18,392 nt of DNA, taken from contig JAPEVF010000891.1 of NCBI GenBank assembly GCA_029747585.1, positions 1-18,392 of the forward strand. The letters are read 5' to 3'. Origin of the DNA: Pleurotus djamor (lineage: Eukaryota; Basidiomycota; Agaricomycetes; Agaricales; Pleurotaceae). Every line of letters begins with the position of its first letter. Position 1 is the first letter of the stretch. Under the pieces are notes generated by a model. That model searched no databases. It saw only the letters and a program-made list of their open reading frames with translations, and was not told the origin of the DNA. Of the stretch, positions 8,856 through 18,110 are shown piece by piece. The translations under genes and the position numbers were made by a program.

Positions 8856-9267
8856 AAACTTAAAAAAGCGTAATTTATGTCCAAAGCGCCGAACGCGTCT
8901 ACTTAATGACCACTCTTGACCACACCCACCACCTCCTCAACTGAACCAGAGGGCTCCTGTGCGAGACTTTGAAAAACAACGCAAGTTGTCTTGTTTGGCT
9001 TGAGGCTTGTCAAGTGGCCAATTGAGATTCTCTAGTTTTTGGCCGCCACGGAAAATCCCCGCTAAAAGTTCGTGGCAGTTACTTCGCGAAGCGAACCCAC
9101 CCAGCCATATGTCCAGAATTCCGTCTCATACATGTCCTGTGCTGTAACCAGCGCCACTCGGTTTCTGTCCAATTACAAGCTTCATGTTACCCGCCGCGCC
9201 GCGACATCAGCTAACCACGCGCGAACAGGTGACAAGTGCTTCTTGGGCATCGGGGGTCCGGGACACA
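8856..9267. other. Spacer upstream of the fucosidase gene
   Basis: This holds the 3' end of copy 3 and the upstream region of the GH95 gene. A short palindrome (CTTCGCGAAG, about 9082-9091) is the only structure noticed. No gene is supported. Confidence 0.5.
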
Positions 9268-9273
9268 TATAAG
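9268..9273 (+). promoter_or_regulatory. TATA box of the GH95 gene
   Basis: TATAAG within ACATATAAGG, 77 bp before ATG 9345. An in-frame ATG at 9276 lies only a few bases after it, too close to be within the transcript. This favours the start at 9345. Confidence 0.55.
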
Positions 9274-9344
9274 GAATGATTTGTGGAGAGTTGGTGCAGA
9301 TTTCCTCTGGCTGGCTTTGGCTGTGGTTGAGTGCTGTGACTCAT

Positions 9345-12300
9345 ATGGCGACACGGAGCATCATACGTTTGCTCTCTTTTACGGTTGGGACAGCGCCGCT
9401 AGTCCTATCAGCGCCGCCTGGGTTTCCCGCGTCTGGTAACGGCCTATGGTACACACAACCTGGGACCAACTGGGCGAGAGAACTGCTACCCATTGGAAAT
9501 GGATATATCGCCGGTAAGCAAAGCTTCAATCCACTGAGGTGAGATCGCTGACACGTCTGCAAAGCCATGGTACCGGGGGGTACCGCCCAAGAAGTCACAC
9601 AACTGAATATTGAGTCATTATGGTCTGGCGGACCGTTTGCTGATTCGGTTAGTGGTCATTGAAGGCACCTATGCAAGGGGGCTAACATCTCAAGCAGACA
9701 TACAACGGCGGTAACAAGCAACCGTATGAACAGGCTTCCATGGTTCAAGCTATGCAAAGCGTTAGACAATCCATCTTCCAAAGCCCAGATGGTCAAATAG
9801 ACAGTCAGTATATCTGCGTCTGTGTACTCGCTTTCCTGTTCAAACACCACCATTAGACATTGACGCTCTAGCTTCGGATTCCGGAGCTTATGGTGAGGCC
9901 TACACCTGTCGCCCCTCACCACTCGCTGACGCATTATGAACAGGATCATACGCGTCTGCTGGTAACCTCGTAACGACGATGAATGTGACCGGTTCTATGA
10001 CCAACTACTTCCGCTGGCTCGATCTCGATGAAGGTGTCGCTAGAACGAGCTGGACTCAGGGAGGCCAGGCAATCCTCCGGTTCGTGTATATTCTCATGTA
10101 AAATCCGCCCCATTTTAACCATTTTGCGTGCTTCTAGCGAGTCGTTTTGCTCTCATCCCTCTAAATCTTGCACACAGCGCACAACATCATCCTCACGAGC
10201 AACTCTGCCTACAATAACTTATGCTTTCTCTCCCCTCTCGCTGGTTGTCGATGGGCTACCGCCGCCTTCTGTTTCTTGTCTCGATAGCACAACTCTGAAA
10301 CTCTCAGGGCTTGTCTCTGACCCAGGCATGGCATATGAAATCCTCGCGAAGGTAGGCAGCATTGGTGGTTCTATTTCTTGTAGTTCTGCTACTGGGACTG
10401 GTATGTTATATAAAAACTGCTCCGCTCTTTGCTCACGCCAGTGAATCTAGGTGGCTCTACAGTAAATGCGACTGTCACCGTTTCGGGCACCACAGAAGCT
10501 TGGATCACCTGGGTAGGAGGGACAGATTTCGATATGAACGCTGGAGACGAGGCACACGGCTACTCGTTCAAAGGGCCAGATCCACACGCCTCCCTTGTCA
10601 AACTCCTCTCTGACGCATCGAAACCCGCGACTACGCTCCTCAAGGCTCACCTGGCCGACGTGCAGGCTACGCTGAACCAGTTCTCTCTCGTACTCGGTCA
10701 AGGACCCTCTCCGAGCGATTTGTCTCAAACAACAGCGGACCTTCTTGACGCGTACCAGATCGCGTATCCTGGGGCGACATCTGGGGGTAACTTGTATCTC
10801 GAAAACGTTCTTTTCAATTATGGAAGGTATATGTTATGGAGTAGCGCTCGCAGCGTACTTCCTGCAAATCTCCAAGGAAAATGGGCAAATGGGTATGGAA
10901 ATGCGTGGTCGGCCGATTACCGTAAGACCCTCCTCCGCCCACACATTCACTCAATGATGCTGACTTGTCCATGTTGCAGACGCCAACATCAATATCCAGA
11001 TGAACTTATGGGCTGCTGAGAGCACTGGACTCGACTTGTCGAAATCAATGTTTAATTACATAGAGGTTATTTTCCATCATCTACGGTTAACCTCCGCCTC
11101 ATTCCTCCTCTCTAGAAAACCTGGGCACCGAGAGGGGCGTATACTGCGAAGGTTTTATATAACATTACCCGTGGATGGGTTACGCATAACGAAGTGCGTA
11201 TGACTTCCCTCACGATTAGTGGTTTCTTGCTGAATTGCGACTATGTAGATGAATGTACGTTACCTCGCCTGAGGATCTTCACTAATCTCACCCTCGGTCA
11301 ATACTCTAGATCTTCGGCCACACGGGCATGAAGCAAGGTGCTGAATGGGGAGATTACCCAGGTGCGTCGTACTGGGATAGCTGGATCTGATCTTGACTTG
11401 GGTGTCTCATTCCCTATTCCACAGAGGCTGCTGTTTGGATGGTGAGTTGCCTTCTAGGCGATGTCTATCTAGTCGTCTGAAACCGGGATAGATGATTCAC
11501 GTTTGGGATTACTTCGACTTCACGAACGATGTCGCATGGTTCAAGTCACAAGGTTGGCCCCTCTTGAAGGTAAGCTTCCCATCTCCTGTGTTGAGTACAC
11601 ATATAGCCACCGCTCTCGGCGAAACATATTCTCCGTCCCATGCATGACATTAACTAACTTCCACCCCCTTCAATAAAGGGAGTCACCCAGTTCCATCTGG
11701 ACAAACTCATCCCAGATCTCCACTTTAACGACTCGACGCTTGTGGTCAATCCCTGCAATTCCCCCGAGCAAGCCCCGATAACGTTCGGTGCGTAAATCGC
11801 CGTCGGTTCCCCTTTTGTGAATGTTGAATAACCTCTCGACACAGGGTGCTCTCATGCACAACAGTTGATATGGCAGCTCTTCAACGCCGTGGAGAAAGGG
11901 TTCCAGGTTTCTGGGGACACTGATACCGCTTTCCTCGAAGGTGATTGGTTTCCGTATCGAACCTCAGTTCCTTCTTGTTGACTTCGAACGCAGAGGTAAG
12001 GGCTAAGCGAGCTCGGATGGACAAAGGCATCCACATCGGCTCTTGGGGGCAATTACAAGGTTTGTTCTGGATAAACACTGTTCACGACCTGCTTTTGCTT
12101 AACCATCGCTCCCTGACAGAATGGAAAGTCGATATCGACAGACCCACAGATCTCCATCGGCATCTGTCTCATCTTATTGGCCTTTACCCCGGCTACGCGA
12201 TCACTGGATATACACCTTCTCTCCAAAGCGCTTCCGGGTCAACCGCCGCGTATACCCGTCAACAGGTTCTGGATGCCACAACTATAAGTCTGGCCCACAG

Positions 12301-12924
12301 AGGAAACGGCACGGGCCCAGACGCTGACTCGGGATGGGAAAAAGTATGGCGAGCCGCTGCCTGGGCACAACTCGGCAAAGCGGACGAATTTTATCATATC
12401 CTGACGGTGAGCCTCAAACTGCCCCCTGCTATGATGCTTGGCCCAAAGATTAAAACCTCCTTTGCGCTCAGTTTGCCCTTTTCGAGAACTTTGGACACAA
12501 CCTCTTTAGCTTGTACAACCCTTACGAAGAATTCCCAATCTTCCAAATCGACGCAAACCTTGGCTATCCGGCTGCGATTATGGTATGCTACATGACGCTG
12601 TGGGCCGCAATGGAAGTCTTCTAACTTTGCTTTGACTTGTAGAATGCACTTCTTCAAGCTCCCGATGTTCCATCGCTTTCTACACCGCTTGTAATCAAGC
12701 TCTTGCCTGCACTGCCGAAGCAATGGGCAAGCGGTTCGATCAAAGGTGCGCGCGTCAGAGGAGGTATAGGTATAGATATGCAGTGGAGCAACGGAAAGGC
12801 AACGAAGGTCATAGTCAGGATTGATAAGTCCGCTCGACCCCGCCAAGTCGCGATTTCGCATCAAGGAAGACAGGTTACGTCGTTCAAAACTTCTCCGGGT
12901 TCATCCCGTTCTTTGTCCCTTTAA
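9345..12924 (+). CDS. Secreted GH95 alpha-L-fucosidase-type glycoside hydrolase
   Basis: Exons: 9345-9513, 9565-9647, 9698-9803, 9857-9892, 9944-10079, 10138-10400, 10442-10921, 10980-11065, 11116-11193, 11249-11254, 11310-11361, 11425-11441, 11492-11569, 11679-11787, 11845-11940, 11994-12059, 12120-12406, 12472-12582, 12643-12924. All phases agree, giving 846 residues, normal for the family. A signal peptide (about 1-22) precedes the N-terminal GH95 motifs LWY...NWARELLPIGNGYIAAM and NIESLWSGGP. The helical-barrel domain carries NINIQMN (Asn427, Asn429), NSPE (Glu560) and FQIDANLGYP (Asp743). These match the family's Asn pair, acid and Asp of the known inverting mechanism. GH95 enzymes remove fucose or galactose, typically alpha-1,2-linked, from glycans such as xyloglucan; the exact substrate is not readable here. 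The 6-nt and 17-nt microexons are needed to keep conserved residues. It ends 49 bp from the convergent acetyltransferase gene. Confidence 0.93.
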
Positions 12925-12973
12925 TTGGAGTAAAAGACAGATACTTCGAATTATTCATCCTTGGCACTCTTCA

Positions 12974-14242
12974 TCATTGGCGATAGCCTACCCTTGAGCA
13001 AGCAAGCCAAAACTCGGAACCCCCTTGCTCGCTCCACCCCAGTGGTCCGAGATCGCATTCAGCACAAGCCAACAGCTTCAACACCTTCCCAGAAGCTTAA
13101 CACCAAGTTTGAAGGCTCGTAAGCTCATGCTTCAAGCTTCAAGGAAGGAAACTCACGTGAGAGGGGCAATGACTCGGCTGGGCGGGTGAAGCCAATGTTC
13201 TCAAATTCCATCGGAGAAGGTCCTACAAGCCACCACTGTGCCGTCGCAGGCGGTGAAGGCAAATTGGGCAGAAGAGGATGTACACTCTGATTTGAGGGCT
13301 CCATCTAATTTTCGCCAAACTCAGCGGGAGCTTGTAACCCAACGGAAACGTGAAAATAGGGCGGACCTGAACACTGTCGCGCTCCTTCCACCGAGCAACG
13401 CCACTCTTTAGAATTATGCTCCCACATTCAGGTATTGGGCAGAGAAGGTCGAACTTGTTTGTCCCTTGATCGATGACAGCTTCCACTCCATCAAATGCGG
13501 AGAGGAGTTTCGGTACGGTTTTATTGTGCGATGGTCGTTGTAAGGCCTCCCAAAGACCTGCCGGGATGGCCTGAGACGGAGCCTGTCCCTCCTCCGTAAC
13601 AGGCTCGCGTAGTACCTTTCTCATTTCAAACCAAGGTCGCGATCCATGGACAACAGAGCTTGGTCCGAGCCATTCGAAGCCAGCTTTTTCATAGAAAGGT
13701 CGTAGTTCTTCATGCGCGATCAAAAGGATGCGTTCGTACGGCGTCTCTGGGTTCTTTGAAGCGGATTGGAGTCTTGAGACGTATTCTTTGAGCAGGGCAA
13801 GTCCGACGCCCTTTCGCCTAAGTTCGGGAAGAATGCAAACCGAGTGGATGCATATCGTACTCGCACCGGGAACGTGTGTAGACATGGATTCGTGAGTGAG
13901 AGTGGTCGCGGGAGAAAGGGTTGAGCAAACGTAGCCCACTATCCGCTTAGAATCAGTGCCATCTTCCGCGTAGACACCGAGAAAGAGTTCTCCGGCATTG
14001 GATTGACGAAAGCTGGATCCAATAGCTGATTATGGAGGCGATATATGTACAGATCGACTGAAAGGACGTGCCGAAAAGATTCTAGGCTAGCTGCCTCATC
14101 AACAGGGAAACCTGTGTTACCATGCTCAGGACCGCGGATTGGTTTGGATCATGGGGTGGGTGTTACCTTTCTTCTCAATTTCAATAGCAGTTTCCAAATC
14201 TTGTGGGGAGACCCATCCATAAGAATAACATTGACTTGCCAT
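12974..14242 (-). CDS. GNAT (AANAT-like) acetyltransferase fused to Mss4-like domain
   Basis: Exons, minus strand: 14242-14167, 14111-14072, 14012-13367, 13304-13157, 13095-12974; 343 residues, all in phase. Residues about 5-175 are a GNAT fold like fungal arylalkylamine N-acetyltransferases: VGYVCSTL, THESMSTH, HSVCILPELRRKGVGLALL (acetyl-CoA loop at Arg104-Gly109) and LLIAHEELRPFYEKAGF. From about 216 an Mss4-like domain follows, with FDLLCPIPECGSIILKSGVA, WWLVGPSPMEFENIGFTR (278-295) and LKLLACAECDLGPLGW. Cys230/Cys235 and Cys314/Cys317 are the expected zinc ligands. Mss4 proteins bind nucleotide-free Rab GTPases; GNAT enzymes acetylate amines. How the two combine is inference. Intron 2 (14071-14013) only keeps frame and family sequence with a GC donor (GCACGT to CCAG). 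An alternative start at 14320 is in frame, but family alignment favours 14242. Confidence 0.88.
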
Positions 14243-14620
14243 CGAGGGTGAGTTTGAGAAACCAGGGCGCCAACTTGAAGCCGCGGCCTCTTTCCAGATC
14301 TGTACGCTCAACGCATGCATGGCGTGATTTCTAGTATGAGAAGATCCACAGTCTCCAGTGCGGCATGACTTTCAAATTCCTATAGCACGAAAAGGCGAGG
14401 CGTAACGACTTGTCCCCCAAGATGCTCACAATTGTTTGCGACCCCAGTCGTGAAGCGACTCGAGGCCATTGCGGAGGTCGATTTAACTTCCTTCGGGCCT
14501 CAGTAGGCGTATAGTAAGTATCTACGATATCCAGCTCATTATCTGAGTATTTTACATTTTCCAATCCATAATACATGCTCCAGTTTCCTCTCTGCTTTTG
14601 TTTCACCAAGTCATATGTGT
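14243..14620. other. Spacer between acetyltransferase and surface-protein array
   Basis: Upstream region of the acetyltransferase-Mss4 gene and 3' flank of the first array gene, all minus-strand oriented. An open frame at 14331-14687 overlaps the array gene in another frame and shows no motif. Nothing else is supported. Confidence 0.5.
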
Positions 14621-15310
14621 TCATATGAAGAGCCGCACGATACCCAACATAAATCCCGATGTGAGTAACAGTAGGGTCGCCATCCATTTATGTCGTGGAG
14701 TCTGAATGGGTGTTGCTGCGTTGTCGACAGTCACGGTAAACACAGGTCCAACCGTTCCGGTGTAAGTGAGCATAGGCTCCCCATTGACCGCGAGAACGCA
14801 GGTCCCTTGAACACGTTCTTCTCCCCATGAACAAGCCTCTACCTCTGTCTGGAATGCATCATAGGTACTTGTATACGAAGCCCCGATCTCCAAACCTTCC
14901 CCCACTCCCGAGATGACCAGTTGTGTACTTGCCGCCAGGTACGTTGCTAAAACAATCAAAATCATTATCAACATTGTAGCACGACGAACGCAAAAGGAAC
15001 CTACCGTGATATGTACGTGCAGGGATGGATATGGGTGATATGCGGTCATCTAAGAAGGTCTGAACCACATTATCGAAGCTCAAGAAGGCGTCGTAGGTCG
15101 CTATCCCGTCGCTTCCAGTCCCAACAGGTGAAAGGGAGATACTTGGTGTGGGGACGGGAGTTTCTGTCTGCGTCCCGATCACTCCAAAGATGGTGACCTC
15201 TTTGGCGAAAACTGGCGAAGTAACGGTAAGTAAGTGCAACTATCCACCAAATATCCAGGAGACTCACCACTGAGGAACGCGGAACTGAGAACTAGAAGAA
15301 TGGCAAGCAT
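14621..15310 (-). CDS. CSWGEERV-family secreted/anchored protein, copy A
   Basis: Exons, minus strand: 15310-15268, 15211-15005, 14946-14621; 191 residues. The signal peptide (MLAILLVLSSAFLSVFA) is split by a phase-1 intron. The extracellular part contains EVTIFGVIGTQTETP, then GTGSDGIATYDAFLSF, and a central CSWGEERVQGTC with the only two cysteines of the mature protein, ten residues apart. It closes with GTVGPVFTVTVDN. A Lys/Arg-containing hinge (PRHKW) leads to a C-terminal hydrophobic segment ending RLFI. That tail could be a single membrane span with almost no cytosolic part, or a GPI-attachment signal. The family is unknown to me; secreted proteins with SDG...T and a CS...C core occur in agaricomycetes, but I claim no homology. 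It is closer to copy C than to its neighbour copy B. Confidence 0.83.
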
Positions 15311-15530
15311 GATATAACTTCGGCGACGACGAGCGAACAGCTAAGATTCAGCTGGAAGTGAAACCACTGTCATCACCATGCAAGTTCATTATATACATAT
15401 CGAACCTGAACATCTTATCTAGGGAAGTGATAGGCTAGTATGGCGAACAAAGGCTTTCACAGCCTTTGCACCGCCTTTACTCGCGTCAGCAATACAAACC
15501 TTCGACGGAACTGGACGAGCGTACCTAAGA
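15311..15530 (-). repeat. Promoter duplicate shared by copies A and C (A side)
   Basis: This upstream flank aligns by eye with 17887-18110. Shared pieces include the TATA region, GAACCTGAA, TTTCACAGCC(a/t)TTGCAC(c/t)GCC(a/t)TT and GGACGAGC, in the same order. The A/C duplication therefore included the promoter and at least 200 bp upstream. Confidence 0.6.
15388..15398 (-). promoter_or_regulatory. TATA box of array copy A
   Basis: TGTATATAATG on the minus strand, about 80 bp upstream of the copy A start codon. It is in the same place relative to the gene as the copy C TATA box. Confidence 0.6.
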
Positions 15531-15935
15531 CAGGTATCTAAAGCACCACTCCAACGTGTGCAGCATTTGAATCTCATGATTTCAGCGAGGGTATGCCCCG
15601 ATATTCGAGGAGGGAACGTAATATCAAGTCACTGGCCGCTGCAACGGCATAACTCTGAGCTCTGAGATTGTGAACGATATTTCTCCGACGAAGAACAATT
15701 CTGGATAACTTTGTGACCTTCGGCTAAATTCACATACTTATGAGAAAAGCATGGACAATGCGCCTGAAGAAAGATTTCCGAGCGGGGATGGTACGGAGAG
15801 CAGGTCGGTTTGAACTCCGCTAGCATCCATCCGGCTTTGAATTCGATCTCCGCCGGCCGGTTCTGCAGTGATATGACGATGGGTAGCGGAGCTTCAAAGA
15901 TTATATTGACCAAGTCGACTATAAGGCGGTAAACC

Positions 15936-16645
15936 TCAGTAAAACAGACGGAAAATGCCCAATATGGCTCCCAATGCTAACAGAAGATAGCATGGCCAGC
16001 TGGGTCTGGAGCTAGTCGAAGATATAGTCCCATTATCGACGGTCAGAGTGAAGATAGGCCCGACCGTGCCAGTCCATGTGAACCCCGGTGTACCGTTGTC
16101 TATAAGAACACATGTTACTTTGACGCGTTCTTCTCCCCATGAGCATGCATGTACTCCTGTCTGAGCAGTAGCAAATGTCGTTGTGTACGACTCTCCGATC
16201 TGTACGCCGTCGCCGACTGCAGAGAAGATAAATTGCGTGCTACCGGCGAGGTATGTACCTGATACCCAAACACCATTTGAGCATCCATCAGCGGCAGATA
16301 CTTGAGAATCGTAGTATTAACATTAGACGTACCTTGTAGTGTATATGCAGGATACGTAAAAGGCGTACTCATACTGGCGAAGCTGTAGAGTGCAGCGAAC
16401 GTCGCTAGACCATCGCTCCCGGTTCCGACATAGGAAATCGAGATACTGGGATAAGGGACCGAGAATCGAGGTGTAGCTGTGGGTGTGGCCGTGACCCACA
16501 CTCCGGTGACGGTGATCTCCTCAGACACGACTAGTGTATGGAAAATTAGATATTGCGTTCAGTCAGTAACGGGACGGTAGTAAGCAGTTTGTAACAAATA
16601 CTCACCAACGAGTACAAGACTCATAAGAAAAAGGATCTGGAGCAT
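15936..16645 (-). CDS. CSWGEERV-family secreted/anchored protein, copy B
   Basis: Exons, minus strand: 16645-16606, 16530-16333, 16258-15936; 186 residues, with both introns at the same positions and phase 1 as in copies A and C. The signal peptide is MLQILFLMSLVLVVVS. Conserved landmarks are GTGSDGLATFAALYSF, CSWGEERVKVTC and GTVGPIFTLTVDN. The tail ends in a hydrophobic segment finishing RLFY, consistent with a membrane span or GPI signal. Outside these blocks it has diverged strongly: it has a Thr/Pro-rich TATPTATP segment, an extra cysteine in the tail segment (WPCY), and lacks the VIGTQTE block. It is therefore the older branch although it lies between the two similar copies. Both introns have ordinary GT donors. 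Function unknown. Confidence 0.82.
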
Positions 16646-17171
16646 TTCTGAATGAGCTACAAGCGAAATAAACTTGATCTGACCTCAATCTGACCTGCCG
16701 CTTTATCTGCAGACCACCAGTCCGCGACACAAGGAGGTGAGGTGATCCATTGAACGAACCCAGCACAGGTCTCCCACATGAACACTTCTAAAACCTTGGT
16801 GATTGGCCAAGAAACCTGTATCCGGCAGTCTGGAGGCTGCAGCTGACGAGCTCAGAGGCATCGACCTTTTTTTGCCGAGATAATCAATGACTGATGAGGT
16901 AGGACCAATCATGAAAATTGATCCTGGGCATTGAGGATGTGCCAAGACAAGTTAGAGTAGGTCTGAGTTCAAATGAATGCTGATAGGCTTCTCCACGCTG
17001 AAGCATCGGGAAGAGATAGGGCATAAGCTCGTCCAGAGATTGCCCTGAGGCATGAGGGCCCCTTGGATAACCCTAACAGCCCTACCACTGACTCCTACCG
17101 AGCATGCACTTCGGATTTTCCAACATATAATCAACTTCAACTTCTTCTCTTTTACTACCGAGTGATCACGC
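16646..17171. other. Spacer between array copies B and C
   Basis: Copy B promoter and copy C 3' flank. A 243-base open frame (16703-16945, minus) has no recognisable features and overlaps the copy B promoter. No other gene or repeat is seen. Confidence 0.5.
16701..16707 (-). promoter_or_regulatory. TATA-like box of array copy B
   Basis: GATAAAG on the minus strand, about 55-60 bp before the copy B start codon. It is a weak match, supported mainly by position. Confidence 0.35.
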
Positions 17172-17886
17172 TCATATAAAGAGTCGGGCTATACCCAGCA
17201 TAAGTCCCGATGTAAGTAGCAGCAGGGTTGCCGTCCATCCATGTCGAGTCTGAATGGGTGTTGCTGCGTTATCGACAGTTAACGTGAACACGGGTGCAAC
17301 CGTTCCAGTGATAGTGAGCATAGGCTGCCCGTCAATCGCAAGAACACAGGTTCCTTGAACGCGTTCCTCTCCCCATGAGCAAGCCTGTACCTCCGTTTGG
17401 AACGCATCTGAGGTGCGTGTATACGAAGGCCCGATCTCCAAAGGTTGGCCCGCTCCTGATATAACCAGTTGTGTACTTGCCACAAAGTAAGTTGCTAAAA
17501 CAATTGAACCCATCCATTCGATCAGAACCATAGCTCAGCGAATGCAGTAGGACATCGAACTTACCGTGATATGTACGCGCAGGGATGACCAGGGGTGAGA
17601 TGGCAGAGTCCGCGAAGGTCTCAACGGCGCTATCGAAGCTATAGAAGGCGTCGTAGGTGGCTATCCCATCGCTTCCGGTCCCAACAGGCGAAAGCGAAAT
17701 ACTTGGGCTGGGGTTGAAATATGTTGCAACAGGGGACTCGGTCTGCGTCCCAATCACGCCAAAGATCGTGACCTCATCAGCCAACACTGGACAGGTATCG
17801 TGTCAGTACGAGTCCGTCCTCCAAACAAAGCCAGACAACTTGCCACTGAGAAGCGCGGAACTGAGAACCAAAAGAGCTGCGAGCAT
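17172..17886 (-). CDS. CSWGEERV-family secreted/anchored protein, copy C
   Basis: Exons, minus strand: 17886-17844, 17786-17565, 17494-17172; 195 residues. The signal peptide is MLAALLVLSSALLSVLA. It shares the landmarks of copy A nearly unchanged: EVTIFGVIGTQTESP, GTGSDGIATYDAFYSF, CSWGEERVQGTC, and a tail of LLLLTSGLMLGIARLFI. It has a few extra residues (TYFNPSP) after the first block. Intron 1 (17843-17787) must start with GCAAGT, because this is the only donor that keeps the frame established by the paralogs. The 3' end of intron 2 (ATTGTTTTAG) is identical to that of copy A, so the duplication is fairly recent. Likely a surface protein; role unknown. Confidence 0.83.
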
Positions 17887-18110
17887 GACGAAACTGTTAC
17901 TTCGACGACGAACAACGAAGGCGGAAGTGAAGTAACCATCAACATCCAAGTTCGAATTTATATAATCGGTGAACCTGAAAAATCAATCCAGGGTATTGTA
18001 CTGATGCCGCCTAAAGGTTTTCACAGCCATTGCACTGCCATTGAGTCAGCAGCTCTTTGTAGTAACGACCGACTGTGACTACAACCGCACGTTCGATGGA
18101 CGAGCCCACG
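17887..18110 (-). repeat. Promoter duplicate shared by copies A and C (C side)
   Basis: Counterpart of 15311-15530; see that entry for the shared blocks. Similarity fades beyond about 18110. Confidence 0.6.
17957..17964 (-). promoter_or_regulatory. TATA box of array copy C
   Basis: TATATAAA on the minus strand, about 71-78 bp upstream of the start codon of copy C, inside the duplicated promoter. Confidence 0.65.

Larger units (their letters stand above)
15311..15935. other. Spacer between array copies A and B
   Basis: The right flank of copy A (15311-15530) is its promoter and resembles the promoter of copy C. An open frame at 15629-15913 (minus) lies just past the copy B stop codon. It has no signal or motif, and I treat it as 3' flank. 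Confidence 0.5.

Noticed and set aside
9276..9344. Upstream in-frame ATG for the GH95 gene
   Set aside because: It is within a few bases of the TATA box, and the ATG at 9345 gives a normal signal peptide.
14331..14687. 118-residue minus-strand frame
   Set aside because: It starts inside the 3' end of array copy A in another frame and has no motif.
15629..15913. 94-residue minus-strand frame after array copy B
   Set aside because: No signal peptide, motif or similarity to the array; best explained as 3' flank.
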